The notes under the pieces were generated by a model that did not search any database, was not told where the DNA came from, and saw nothing but the letters and a program-made list of their open reading frames with translations. This document shows, piece by piece, positions 9,738 to 20,798 of a DNA stretch of 64,000 bases (the first letter of the stretch is position 1; each line of letters starts with the position of its first letter). This stretch comes from Mantamonas sphyraenae (Eukaryota; CRuMs; Mantamonadidae). The stretch is from positions 124,001-188,000 of the forward strand of contig JAPMXV010000036.1 in assembly GCA_026936335.1 (NCBI GenBank). Reading direction: 5' to 3'. Position numbers and translations under genes: made by a program.

Positions 9738-12583
9738 ATGGAGCTTGCAGAGATCGGCATGGTGGACGGGGTCACCACGCCGAGCCCAGGCAGGTCATCT
9801 CACCCGTCTCCGACCGACAGAGGCTCAGGTCGCCGGCCGGGTTCCAGACGCAGCACACCCACGCTGAAAAGCCACGTGGACAGCGTCGTTGATCTCATGC
9901 GTGCTCAGAACGAAGAGGAAGAAGAACAAGGTGCGTGAACGGGTGGACTTCCCACACATGACGCCGTAGGGGTTGCCTTGCTGACTCTCCCTCCGGGCTC
10001 CTTTCAGAAGAGAAATACCGCATTGCAGACCTGCTGGTCATTCTCAACCTTCGAATCTCTCGCAAACGTACGTTGGAGGGTGTGTGGCGCCGCAAGGTGG
10101 CGTGTGTATGGATGTGTGCGCGTCGACAAAGGGCAACTGACGCAAAACGCTTCCCCTGCTCTGGTTCTCTCGCGTCCTCTGTAGGCCTGTTTAAGGACTT
10201 TCTCATCTACCTCTTCTTCATCATTGTCTTTATCGTCCAGCTGACGCTGGCACGCAATGTGATGGCCAGTCACCAAATGGAACTGGCACTGAAGGCCGCC
10301 AGTGGGTTTGCGTTGTTGATCCATCGCCGCGTTTGGCCGTTTCAAACCGCTCGTGCACACTCACACACACCAACGCACATGCACACACATGCACACTGCA
10401 CACATCGCATGCCATCCGCCACCTACGATGCAGTTGTGGAGGAGGAATTCCCGGACCTGCCTGTAGAAAAGGCGTACGGAGACATCACAAAGACGGAGGA
10501 GTTCTGGCAATGGGTCAAGGGCCCTCTGCTGGAGGCACTGACCACGACCACGTTTGAGAACGACAAAGCGCTGCCGCCGCAGATGCGCTACTATGTAAGC
10601 AACAAAAACCGGCTCATTGGAGGCATGCGCTTCCGACAGCTGCGTGCACGGCCCGAACCGTGTGCCAATGCAGACATGCGCCGGGTGTATCCCGTGTGTC
10701 TGCCTGCGTATGATCCCACCAACAGTGGCACGCCGCCACCTTTTGGGAAGTACAGGTACATGGAGACGCAACGTGGCAGTGCCACACACACGCCCACCGA
10801 GTTCAGCAAGATCACGCCGTCGTGGTACGAAGGCGGTGGGTACATTGCAGACATCAAGTTGCAGGCGCCCAACCGCACCGTGGCGGATGACTCGGATTTT
10901 CTGCCCAAGTACGTGGAGGCGCAGATTGACGCACTGATTGCGGACAACTTTTTCGATCGTGGCACACGCGTCATGTTCATCAGCTTCCTGGTGTACAATG
11001 GGAACAGCGACCACTTCATGCTGCCTCTGTTCATGGTGGAGACGGACGAGGGAGGTCGCTTGTCGCCGTTTTACACGATGAAGCCCTTCCGAGTGCGCAT
11101 GTATGTCACGGTGGAAGACTACGGACGCCTGGCCACCGAGCTGATCCTCATGGGGCTCATTGTGTACTTTACGGTGGCGGAGCTGCGTGAAATCTACTCG
11201 TTCTACCGCAAGGGACAGATCATGCTGTACTTTTCGTTCTGGAACGTGCTGGATCTGCTCAACCTGGCCTTCTTCTGGCTGGTGATTGTGTACCAGATTT
11301 CTTACCTGGCTCGTCCCATCCCTCCCTTCCTGGACGATCCCAACTACCGCGAGTACGCTCACATGGACGGCTGGGCGCGGGACTACGTGTCCATTGTCAA
11401 CTTTGCCTCGTTCAACGTCTTCCTCTCCTTCCTCAAGATCTTCAAGTTCTTGCAGGTGAGCGATCGCATGTCGCTGATCTGGAGGACGCTGAGTGTGGCG
11501 AGCACCGATCTGCTGGCGTACATGATGTTCTTCTTCATTGTGTTCCTGGGCTTCGCCACCATGGGCCACATCCAGTTTGGCAGCTCGATGCCGCAGTTCA
11601 AATCGTTCTACAACTCCATCATGACGTGCTTCAGCATGACGCTGGGCGACTTTGACCTGGAGGGGATGTCGCGTGTGAATCGTGTGTTGGGCCCCGTGTT
11701 CTACGTGCTGTTTGTGGTCCTGGTGTTCTTCATCCTGGTCAACATGTTCCTGGCCATCATCAACGACGCCTACCAGGAGGCGCACAAGAACCTGTCGAAA
11801 CTGGAGTTTTCGGACCAGATGACGCGTGCGTGGAACAAGATGCTGCGGCGCGTGCGCATGCGTACGCGAGAGTACGCACAGAACAGGGGACAGGACGAAG
11901 AGCTTCTGGACCGATTGAACAACATCGATGCGTTGCAACGCAGCAAGCACAAAGACCTGACCGAACGGAATCTGCGCCTTCGGTTTGGCAACTACGTCAG
12001 CGACAGGGAGTTTGAACGGCTCATGCGCCTGTATCACGTCCTGCACGACCGTGAGGGTTACCGGGAGCCTCTGAAGCGAGAGCGACGACGTCACGAGCGC
12101 AACCAGCGCAAGAAGCAGCGACAATTGCTGCGCTTCCGCTCGGCAGGTTCGACGTCTGCAGACGAGACGGACGAGATGAGGAGCGGCCACGGAGCATCGC
12201 AAGCGGACGGAGACAACATGTACAGCGAGGACGATGAGGATGGGAGCAGGGATAGCATGGACAACGGGTCGATGGAAGACACGGCGTTGGAAGAGGAGTG
12301 GGACTCGCTGTCAGAGGCCAGCGAGCCGGAGCCGGGCGAATTGGTGGCTGCCATGCAAACCATGGATGCCCGACAGCAGCGTATGGAACGGGAGATGGAC
12401 AAACTGTCGCGTATGTTGGGGGAGTTGAACACGTCGATGCAGCTGGTGGCGAAGCATCAGCACAGAATGCTGCATGGAAGTGGAAGTGGAAGTGGAAGTG
12501 GGAGTGGTGGTAGCAGCAGCAGCAGCAGCAGCAGCAGTGGTGCTGGTCGTGGAAGCAGGAGGAGCAGCGGGCGCGGTGGGTGA
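9738..12583 (+). CDS. PKD2: Polycystin-2 (TRPP) cation channel
   Basis: Six-transmembrane TRPP channel, in other eukaryotes commonly ciliary. Exons 9738-9930, 10008-10067, 10185-10301 and 10434-12583 join in consistent phase to 839 residues. TM1 ([15 protein letters not shown]) is followed by the large polycystin extracellular domain ([29 protein letters not shown]), TM2-TM5, a pore with LGD in TMTLGDF-like context, and TM6 with [11 protein letters not shown], all diagnostic of polycystins. The cytosolic tail has a basic helix, acidic stretches, a coiled coil and a Gly/Ser repeat. The third intron (132 nt) is stop-free and in phase, so retention would add His-rich codons to the extracellular domain. 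The gene is divergent from the UIM gene, with start codons 110 bp apart. Confidence 0.93.
12476..12540. repeat. GGAAGT and AGC microsatellites in the PKD2 tail
   Basis: Tandem GGAAGT followed by AGC triplets. They encode Gly-Ser and poly-Ser at the extreme C-terminus of the channel. Confidence 0.85.
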
Positions 12584-12617
12584 AGCACGCAATCAACGAA
12601 TCCGTCCTTTGTCCAGC

Positions 12618-13978
12618 ATGGTCCGGCCTGAGAATGTGGTTGTGCATCCGCTGGTGCTCTTGAGTGTGGTCGATCACTACACACGCGCACAGACGGAAAA
12701 CAGGGTGGTGGGCGTGCTGCTGGGCACAAAGTCAAGGGGGTGGTCGACGTGACCAACAGCTATGCAGGTGAGTGCACACCAGACACACACACACACACAC
12801 ATGTGTGTGTGTGCATACACCGTGGATGGAGGAAGTGTCACAAAAGGGACACAGTGCGTGTGGACACTGACGCACAAACGGGGCTACCACTGCTCGCGCG
12901 CGAATCGGGCGGGAATCGCGAAACGCGTCGTGGCGACACACAGTGCCGTTTGACGAGGATGAGAAGAACCCGAACATCTGGTACCTGGACTTTGAGTTCC
13001 ACGAGCAAATGTTCAACATGTTCAAGAAGGTTCAAGGTGAGTAAGCGCGTGTGAGGCGTAGCATGGGCCCCGAGAGGGGAAAAAGTGGAAATGCCTGGGT
13101 GGAAGGTGAAGGGCGGCGATTCCGCTGCCGTTTTCCGGCGACAAGAACACGGCTCGCAACAGGGCTGGGTTGACCACAAGGCAGGTGCTGACACACGAGA
13201 CTGCACGCGGGGACGTACGACAGCGTCGGAAAAGGTGGTGGGCTGGTACAGCACGGGGCCGAAGATCCGTCCTGCGGATCTGGACATCAACGAGCGGTTC
13301 CGAGCGTACTGCTCGGACCCTGTGTTTGTGGTGGTGGATGTGGAGCCGAAGGAGATGGTGCTTCCCACAGAGGCTTACCTGGCCATTGAAGAGATTGCGG
13401 ACGACAACACGGGCACCAGCCTGACGTTCCAGCACCTGCCGTCAGAGATTGGGGCCATGGAGGCTGAAGAGGTGGGTGTGGAGCACCTGTTGCGAGACAT
13501 TACGGATGCAACGACGAGTGACCTGAGTGGCCAGGTGACGGACAAGCTGTCGTCTCTGAACGGCCTGTTGACGAGGCTGCGGGAGATTGAAACGTACCTG
13601 CGACAGGTGCTGGCGGACGAGCTGCCTGTGAACCACCAGGTCATCTACCAGCTACAGAACATCTTTAACCTGCTGCCGGACCTGGACACCAAGTCATTTG
13701 CAGTCAAGACAAACGACCAGCTGTTGGTGATCTACCTGAGTTCCATCATCCGCTCGGTGATTGCCCTGCACGACCTCATCAACAACAAGCTGGAGCTGCG
13801 CGAGGCCGAGCAGGAGGTGGACCAGGCTGCACAGGAGGCCAAGAACAAGGCCGAGGAGGAGGAGAAGAAGAAGAAGGAGGGTGCATCGGCCGGCAACGAC
13901 GACAAGGAAGAGGGTGGCAGTGACAACAAGGAGAGCGGTGCCTCGTCGTCATCGTCATCGTCATCGTCGTCCAAGTGA
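12618..13978 (+). CDS. PSMD7: 26S proteasome lid subunit Rpn8/PSMD7 (MPN domain, frame break in exon 1)
   Basis: Non-catalytic MPN- subunit that pairs with Rpn11 in the proteasome lid. Exons 12618-12767, 12944-13036 and 13224-13978 give about 332 residues (human about 324). Diagnostic stretches include [72 protein letters not shown] and [15 protein letters not shown]. The metal-binding JAMM residues are absent, as expected for Rpn8. At about 12730 exon 1 needs one extra base after ACAAA to read on; without it a stop is reached within a few codons. That is the pattern of a lost A in a homopolymer. A Lys/Glu-rich tail ends in a Ser run. It starts 35 bp after PKD2 on the same strand. Confidence 0.92.
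12783..12813. repeat. (CA)n(TG)n self-complementary microsatellite
   Basis: CA repeat directly followed by a TG repeat inside the first Rpn8 intron. The two halves are reverse complements and could form a hairpin in the pre-mRNA. Confidence 0.85.
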
Positions 13979-14070
13979 GGTGAGAGTGGGTTGGTGCGCG
14001 ACGACGAGGTTGGGGTCTGTGTTGCGTCAATGGAAGCATCTTTTTTGCGTGCAAAAGCCCATCAATCACC

Positions 14071-14687
14071 ATGAGCCAAATGGAAGAGCTGACCAAGACG
14101 GCGGAGGAGTTTGTGGACTACTACTACGAGACATTTGACAAGGACATCGAGGGTCTTATCGACCTGTACGCGGAAGATGCGCTCTTTACCATGGAGGACG
14201 AGCAGCTGAGCGGCAACAAGGACATCGTGGCATTCCTGATTGAAGAGAAGAACCTGGAGGGTGTGAAGCACCGCCCGTTGTTTGTGGACGTGCAACCGTT
14301 TTCCGACGAGAGCATGCTGGTTCTGGTCACAGGCGAGCTTTACGTGAGTTGGCCCGCCAATTTTCCATGCTTTTTCGGCGCCAAGTCACGAACGAGGCGA
14401 CGCAGAGGAGAGGTGGAAGGACAGGAGAGCAGGTGTGAGCGCGGGTGGTGAGACACTGCCAGTGGCATTGCGGGTTGCGTCTTTCCATTCGTGATTGGGT
14501 TGGGCTGACACGGTGTGTGTGTGTGTGTGTGTGTGTGTGTCGTCCGGGATGGCTGGACGATTGCGGACACGCGTAGTTTGAGAAGGACAAGCCGATGTCG
14601 TTCACACAGGTGTTTATCCTGAGCCAGGACAAGGAGGGCAACTACTTTGTGTTCAACGACATCTTCCGCCTGAACATCGGCGAGTAA
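14071..14687 (+). CDS. NTF2: Nuclear transport factor 2
   Basis: Imports RanGDP into the nucleus. Exon 1 is 14071-14343 (ends GGC GAG CTT TAC, donor GTGAGT); the acceptor GCGTAG precedes exon 2 at 14577-14687. Phase 0 on both sides gives 127 residues, the usual NTF2 length. Matches include the FVDYYYETFD start, LYAEDALFTMED, a conserved VTGELY strand and the C-terminal FVFNDIFRLNIGE. The intron contains a long (GT)n tract. Confidence is high because length, both halves and intron phase agree. Confidence 0.93.
14513..14540. repeat. (GT)n microsatellite in the NTF2 intron
   Basis: Fourteen uninterrupted GT units just upstream of the 3' splice site. Confidence 0.9.
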
Positions 14688-14828
14688 AGCGGCGGCAACG
14701 GGCCAACCCCTGATCGCCATCTCTGATCAACAAATGTTTTTCCATTCCCCCCTGCTTCCAGTCCCCTCTGCACGTGCCCACATCCACACACACACACACG
14801 TATATACCCATGCACATGCACAGTGCGG

Positions 14829-16043
14829 TCAGCAGAACTGAAAATAATCGGCACCCACCTGCCAACCGGTGGCCAGAATGTTGCGTTCAAAGTCGCCTCC
14901 GCGTTGGACAGCAACACAGAGGAGAGCCGGCGGCTGTGCGTCGTCAGGGCTGACAATGGGCACCTTGCGACGTTGCGGGTCGTCGTGGTCGACAATGTAG
15001 TTGCCCACCTTGCGTGTGTCGACGTCGATAAAGGCTCGCACCAGAGGCCGCACGTCCACAGGCAGCAATTGAAAGACCTTTTTCCCATCGCGACCCGCGC
15101 CCCAAATGCTAAACGCACTCCAGATGCCCGTGTCGACAACCTGGCGGACAAAGGCGGCAAGGCGCATGCGCTGGAGGTCGACGCGGCTGATCTTGTGTGT
15201 GAGGGAGCTCCTGTGGAAGCGATAGACGCATAGGGGACGTGGGATCTTGGCCAACAAGCCCATGTGATCCAAGTGGCGGTAGAACAGGTCCAAGTCTTCT
15301 GGAAAGGCATACTCTGTGTTGTAGCCGCCCAGTTCGTCCTGGAACCACGTGCGACTCATGAACCAAGTGGGTTGGGCCACTGTGAGCTCTTTGAACCGTT
15401 GTGCATACAATTCCTCGCCGTGGACACCGTTGTGCCACTCGGTGTACCGTGGTGTGCTGTCGTGGGGACTGCGTTGGAAATTGCTTCCCAGCAGAGTCCG
15501 CTCTCGTTCGTCGCTCGGCAATGCCATCATGGTGTCGACCTGTTCTTGGATGCGTGTGGCATCCATGGCATCGTCGCTGTCCCAGAAACACAGCCACGGG
15601 GCACTGGCCATGGCGGCGGCGCGATTGCGCGCGTACCCGGCGCCTCGCAGAGGATCGCCCTCATCCTTGGCTTCCAGACACACCTGCATGCCCGCCTGCT
15701 GTAGAGTGCTCATCCATTGCTTGCATTGGGCGTACGAGTCGTCGGTGCTGCCGTCGTCAAACATGCACACCTGCAGTAGGGACGCAGGGTAGGTTTGCTC
15801 CAGCAGCGACTGCAGGCACTCGTCAAGCCACGCCACGGCGTTGTGGACCGCAATCACGACGGCTACCTCGGGGAGATGATGCAGGGAGGGGCTGGTATGG
15901 TCTGAAGTGGCATCCGACGACGACGACGACGACGACGATGAGGACAACGGGGTGACCTCCTCGACATCGACGTCCATGGATTTTTTGTCGTCTTTGTCGC
16001 ACTCGCGCATCCAGTGCAATGCATTGGGGATGGGTGCGTTCAT
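14829..16043 (-). CDS. QTGAL: GT2 glycosyltransferase, B3GNTL1 family (queuosine-tRNA galactosyltransferase-like)
   Basis: Single-exon protein of 404 residues, close to the length of B3GNTL1, which is known in vertebrates as the enzyme that galactosylates queuosine in tRNA-Tyr. An N-terminal GT-A fold (VVIAVHNAVAWLDECLQSLL, DDGSTDDS, CFWDSDDAMD) is followed by the family-specific blocks RYTEWHNGV, PTWFMSRTWF, FPEDLDLFYRHL, WSAFSIWGAGRDGKKVF and AFIDVDTRKVG, and the protein ends ADYFQFC. These downstream blocks separate it from generic GT2 enzymes. A poly-Ser/Asp tract near residue 35 is encoded by an imperfect triplet repeat. Sugar donor and acceptor are inferred from the family. Confidence 0.85.
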   Translation of the reverse strand: MNAPIPNALHWMRECDKDDKKSMDVDVEEVTPLSSSSSSSSSSDATSDHTSPSLHHLPEVAVVIAVHNAVAWLDECLQSLLEQTYPASLLQVCMFDDGSTDDSYAQCKQWMSTLQQAGMQVCLEAKDEGDPLRGAGYARNRAAAMASAPWLCFWDSDDAMDATRIQEQVDTMMALPSDERERTLLGSNFQRSPHDSTPRYTEWHNGVHGEELYAQRFKELTVAQPTWFMSRTWFQDELGGYNTEYAFPEDLDLFYRHLDHMGLLAKIPRPLCVYRFHRSSLTHKISRVDLQRMRLAAFVRQVVDTGIWSAFSIWGAGRDGKKVFQLLPVDVRPLVRAFIDVDTRKVGNYIVDHDDPQRRKVPIVSPDDAQPPALLCVAVQRGGDFERNILATGWQVGADYFQFC

Positions 16044-16080
16044 TGTGTTTCATTCTTGCGTTGTGTTTTGGGAAAATCAC

Positions 16081-18044
16081 TCACTTCACCTGCTGCTGCT
16101 GCTGCTGCTGCTGCTGCTTCTGAGCTCGGGCAGCAATCTTACGCTGCAGGAGCTCTCGCTGTCTCTGTCGTTCGTCATCCATGCTGCCTTTCATGGCCTG
16201 GGTGACGCCCACGACTGCTTGGCGCACCTGCTGTGCCCCCTTATCCTTTGGATCGACCAAGGTCTGCGCAGGCGCCACAATCTCGCTTCGCAGTTTGGCC
16301 AGATGCCGTTCCCATTCCCGTTGCGACATGCCCGACCCTCCCAACGAACGAGAACACAGGTCATCTCTGTCTCGTGTGCCGTTTGCCCCTCCGTCCGATC
16401 CCCGTCGCTGCACCCCGCTGCGTGCCAGCATGGCAAACGGATCGCTGACTTGTGGCAGGTCATTGTTGTGGTGTCTGCTGCTCCCGCCTGCGTCATCCTC
16501 TGCCGCCGCCGTTGCTGCCTCTGCCGCCGCCAGGGCCGGGTCGCGGCTGTGGCTGCCGCCACTGCCGCCACTGCCGGTTGTTGTTTGTACATCGTCAAAG
16601 AACGAGTTGAACGAATTCGAACGCGAGCGTGTCATGGACAGCATGGGTGGCTTGGCCGTTTCCGTCATCACTGCCTGACGCAACTGTGCCATCCTTCGGA
16701 TGGGATTGACCACAGTGGGTGGCGTGGAGCGGTCGATGGATTTGCGTCGCTGTTCCAACGCTGCCTCCCCTGGTCCTTCGCCCTCACCACCACCACCACC
16801 ATCCACTCCTCCTCCTCCTCCTCCATCACCTCCTGCGTCCCCACCACCCATCCCCACCCCTGCATCTGTGCTTCGCGACCTCCTGCGTCGCGCCTGGAAC
16901 GATAGCGACGCTGTGGACGACACCGAGGCACTTCGAGCCCTTCGAGGCGATCTTCGACGGAAGGACACCACCGACAACGAAGTCGACGTGTCCACACTGC
17001 CAAACGCCTCCTCTTGTGCCTCATGTGCATCCACGTCTCATCCACATGGACAACCTGTGGTGGTGGCGTGGAGGCGGCGGCGGCAGTTTCTGCCGTCGTC
17101 GTCGCCGTCTGATCTTCCCTGGCCCTTTCTGGCGACGCCGGTGGTTCGGCGATCAGCACAAGGTCAGCCACGCCTCTCATCTCATCGTCGCTGACGTATG
17201 CGCTGTCTTCGCTGTTCACTGGACTGATGCCTACGCCGCTGCTGGGGGATTTGTTGGCCGGCGGCTGAGCCTTTGCGGCACCCACGACCCGCAGCAGGGT
17301 GTCGCTCTCCTGTACAAAACTGGTGTTGCTCGCTACACTGCTCTCCATGTCCTCCACAGTGATGGAGAGCGAGCTGGACGACAACAGCTCTGTTGGTATG
17401 CCGTCATTCACCTGTAGACGCGGTTTGTCTTGGAAGGCCGGAGCCAATGCCAGACGACTTTCATCCACGCCCGTTCCCGTCCACCAGCTCCGCGACGACC
17501 GCGGCGATTCTGTGCTGCTGCTGCTGCTGCTGCTGCTATTGTTGATTATGGAGGTGTGGTGTCCATACACACTCGCCAGTTCCTGATTCTGTTGCTGTTG
17601 CTGCTGCTGTTGTTGCTGGCGATGAACAGCGGCCGTTTTCACCATCAAGCTCGAGTCTGACACAGACTTGCGGCCGGTGACGCTGATGCGGCCATTGGAG
17701 GAGGAAGGCGAAGGAGATGGCGAATTGCCTCCTGTGGCTGCGCCCGTGGGTGAGAAGGCAGAGCGATGCGAAGCGGAGCTGGTGAGGCTCGCCAGGCTGT
17801 CCCGCTTGCCTGTGCTTCGTAGCTCTCCCAACGCGCTGTGGGTGCCATCCAGGTACAGGGCATCCTCGCTACCCGTCGACTCGTGACGATGCAGCGTCGA
17901 GGATTGTCCCGCGTGCCCGTCGTGCTCCTGCTGGCTTCTCCTGTGCTTCCTACGCTGGCCTTTGCCCGTTTCGGCGGCTGCTGCCGCATCACCCACTTTG
18001 CCTCCACGTCGCTTCCTTGGGCCACCAGACGTTGTGTTTCCCAT
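16081..18044 (-). CDS. Ser/Gln-rich protein with a predicted N-myristoylation site
   Basis: I do not recognise a family. The start is ATG at 18044: MGNTTSGGPRKRR fits an N-myristoylation signal (Gly2, Ser6) followed by a basic patch, which would suit membrane attachment. Long Ser-rich, poly-Gln and poly-Asn stretches follow, then RSRS-like basic segments, poly-Gly, and a C-terminal charged helix (REWERHLAKLRSEI, ERQRQRELLQRK) that ends in poly-Gln. The reading frame changes near 17,020-17,060. Either an intron of about 150 nt (donor GTGGCT at 17171, acceptor ending at 17023) or an 11-nt repeated segment containing GTGGATG explains it. The gene is divergent from the next gene across 1.37 kb. 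Confidence 0.55.
16091..16121. repeat. CTG triplet repeat (poly-Gln on the minus strand)
   Basis: CTG units that encode the C-terminal poly-Gln of the myristoylation-motif protein. Confidence 0.85.
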
Positions 18045-19413
18045 GACCGTCCCAACCTAGCTTGCTTGTTGTTCCAAGTCCCCTGCGTAGCTTGCGTTGG
18101 TTCGTTGCACAAGTCTGCCCGCTGCTGCGGTCAGGCAAAGCGGGTTGGCGGGTTGGGGAGGTTCCTTTGGCCCCGACACCGCTCTGCAAAACTCGGCGCT
18201 TCTGGAATCCCATTCCACACCGTTCACTCGGATGGCGTTGTGAACGAGTGTGGATGTCAACACAAGGTTGCATCACTCATTCCAGTGGCATGTGCAACCT
18301 TGTCTGGATGCGCTGCTCTCATGTGGCCAAGACAACTCCAAGGGTTCGTTTCGTTCGTTTTTTCTGCCCCAACCGGTTTCCGCCTCCTGCCGCCGCGGAA
18401 CCGTCGTCACCACTGCGTTCCACCTGCGTCGTGGCCCTTTGTTTCTTGTCCCCCTGTGGTATTTGTGTGTGTTTGCACCCTGTGTGTGCTGTGTGGTGCG
18501 CCCTGCTGTCTGCAGGCCACCAGAAAATGGGCTGGGTCTTTTGCGCACTCAGGCGCTGCTGTTCCCGCGGTCGTGGTGACCCAAACACAGCGCACACGCA
18601 TCCATGCGCACCCACAGTTGCATGTACACGTTTGTACGCACCTCGGCAATGTGTTCATGTGGTTTGGATGTTCACAGCCTCTGTGCACGGTCGCACAGAG
18701 CGTGGAACCCGCCGATCCCAACACGAATGCGATGCTGGCCCAAACGTACCCGCGCCACGCACACACGTCCGCCCCTTTCCTTCACCCTCCCACTGCCATG
18801 GCCATCCTCTGCATACCCTCGCCCACGTGTACACATCAACAGTGGGCCTGTGCGCGACCCCCAACCCGCCCCACTGCACACAGCTTCACGGTCCGTGGAG
18901 TTACCCCCCTTTTTTTTTTCGGCAGGGATAACGTCGAGGCAATCCCAGATTTGTTCCAAACGACACGTCCCCGCATATGCGCGACGACTCACACGCACAT
19001 CGCACCCTGGCCACCCTTGTTGCACTGTGCATGGCCCATGCCTGTGCAATCTGCATGTCCACAGGACCTCGCAACAGCGTACACTCCCTTTCTTAACACA
19101 GCAAACTAGCAGGAAAGTCGCCGACCAACCCGCTCGTTTTCTCTTAAGCGTCGTTTTCGCTCTTCCTTCGTCACGTAATCTTCTTTCGACAGGCCACAGG
19201 TAAAACTCGCAGACTTCTGCACACACCTGATTCGCATTTGCCAAGGAACAACCCCTCCTTTGCACCGCAGCCCGCCGAAGCACAACTTTGCGTCAAAAAG
19301 TCCAAGAGCAGCTCAGCCATTCAAGTACACGTAGTCTTCAGCCTACAAGCATACTACCACAAGCACATCAAGGTATCCTACCAATCCAACCTACTTTCTA
19401 CCCCGCACGAACA
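18045..19413. promoter_or_regulatory. Divergent intergenic region, 1.37 kb, no convincing gene
   Basis: Separates two divergent start codons (18044 minus, 19414 plus). Open frames exist on the plus strand but have no family resemblance and no domain-like composition. A homopolymer T run lies near 18909-18920. A pyrimidine-rich tract at about 19135-19190 ending in TTTCGACAG resembles a 3' splice site, so an intron in the 5' UTR of the downstream gene is possible. I see no tRNA or repeat family here. Confidence 0.45.
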
Positions 19414-20610
19414 ATGTTGACCACAGCAGCAGTTCAATCGAACGATTTCCTTTCCCCAGCCGAAACCGGCGAGGAGCAGTTTGCCAAGCGCCGTCGCGTG
19501 GACATGTCCATGGACGACCTGGTGACCATCCCCGCCTCCAACGCTTCCACCCTCTACGGTGACAACCAAAGCAGCAGCAGCAGCAGCAGCAAGCTGGATT
19601 TCAGCTCGCTGCCCTCTGTGCCTGCGCCCAGCTCGCCTGCCGAGTCGGCCATCAGCACCACGTCGACGTCCAGTCACGAGGAGCTGCTGGCCGAGCTTCG
19701 CAACATGAAGCGCCAGCAGGAGCACCAGCGTGTGGTCCTCAGCAAGCTGTTCTCCTCGTTGTCCAACAACGAGCACGCCAGCCTGTCCCAGCTCGACCTC
19801 GACCTGACTCTTGGCCACAGCACCGGTGGCAAGAGCGGAGGCTCTGTGAAGCAGCAGCACGCACGCAGCAGCGGCGGCGCAGGCGCAGGCAAGGCAGGCG
19901 CGACCAAGGTGAAGCGCGACGTCGAGGTGACTCTCCTCGACGACGCCATGTTCACCTCGCGCAACGCCACGTCGGGCAACAAGAAGCGCAAGCTGGCCGA
20001 GTTCACCGGCATTGCTGGAAGCACGGACAACCTGTTCAACACGCCCGCCCAACCGGTGATCGTGCCGTCGTCCAAAGCAACCCTGGACGAGTCCTCCATG
20101 GCTCTCACCGGAGCCGAGGAGCAGCACATCGACGCCATGGACACCGATTCGTTCAGCAAGGCCCCGCTGGTGATGGCAGACACCTACTCGGATGTCCGCC
20201 TGGCCGACGAGGCTGCGCTGGATCTGCAGTATGCCATGCGCATGGGCAACGGCGACGACGACAGCAACATGTTCAAGACGCGTTCCCTGGCCGACGAGGC
20301 GGCAGCCATGTTTGACACCGACGAGGACAACTCGACGTCCCTGTTTGGCGACGACTGGGCTTCCATCACCTCGGGCCTGCAGAACAGCTTTGCCAGCATG
20401 GATTTGCCCCTGGATTCCATCCTGGGAAGCAGCAGCAGCGACGACACGGTCAGTGAGCAGCACACAAAGGTGTTCCGCTCGGCCAAGGACTTCTTTGCCA
20501 ACCAGGCACTGGACACCAGCTCCCTTGTGGCCAGCAAGCAGTTCCAGGCACGCGTCACACGCAACTACGTCGACTCTTCCCGCTACGCTTTCCCCATCAT
20601 CAACGCATGA
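19414..20610 (+). CDS. Hypothetical nuclear low-complexity protein
   Basis: 398 residues from the first ATG (19414); in-frame sequence upstream has no Met. No family is recognised. Visible features are a basic cluster AKRRRVD near residues 24-30 and NKKRKLAEF near 190 (candidate nuclear signals), a Ser run near residue 53, a charged helix ELLAELRNMKRQQEHQ, and an acidic Ser/Asp-rich C-terminal half. Codon use is strongly biased to C/G-ending codons, as in a highly expressed gene. The long upstream region suggests an extended promoter or 5' UTR. A role in transcription is possible but not shown. Confidence 0.6.
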   Translation: MLTTAAVQSNDFLSPAETGEEQFAKRRRVDMSMDDLVTIPASNASTLYGDNQSSSSSSSKLDFSSLPSVPAPSSPAESAISTTSTSSHEELLAELRNMKRQQEHQRVVLSKLFSSLSNNEHASLSQLDLDLTLGHSTGGKSGGSVKQQHARSSGGAGAGKAGATKVKRDVEVTLLDDAMFTSRNATSGNKKRKLAEFTGIAGSTDNLFNTPAQPVIVPSSKATLDESSMALTGAEEQHIDAMDTDSFSKAPLVMADTYSDVRLADEAALDLQYAMRMGNGDDDSNMFKTRSLADEAAAMFDTDEDNSTSLFGDDWASITSGLQNSFASMDLPLDSILGSSSSDDTVSEQHTKVFRSAKDFFANQALDTSSLVASKQFQARVTRNYVDSSRYAFPIINA

Positions 20611-20798
20611 TGACCGGCGAGCTGGCATGAAAAGATGTTGCACGTTGTTGCGTGTAGGCCACACACGGCATGCACGGAAATCGACGGAAAGCAGGGGCCC
20701 TTTCTGGGCCCGCCCTTCATTCTCATCCAACAACAAAAAACGACCATTGACCCCACTGCTGCTGCTTCGTTTATGTGTGTGTGTGCGGGTGGGTAAAA

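Noticed and set aside
10361-12202. 613-codon open frame antisense to PKD2.
   Set aside because: Composition is His/Arg/Val-rich shadow of the channel; the sense frame is unmistakable polycystin.
13224-13330. Rpn8 as an active JAMM deubiquitinase (Rpn11-like).
   Set aside because: The stretch GWYSTGPK lacks the HxH metal ligands; all other blocks fit Rpn8/PSMD7.
17838-19109. 423-codon plus-strand open frame across the divergent intergenic region.
   Set aside because: No family resemblance, mixed composition, overlaps the 5' end of the minus-strand myristoylation-motif gene; GC-rich DNA gives such frames by chance.
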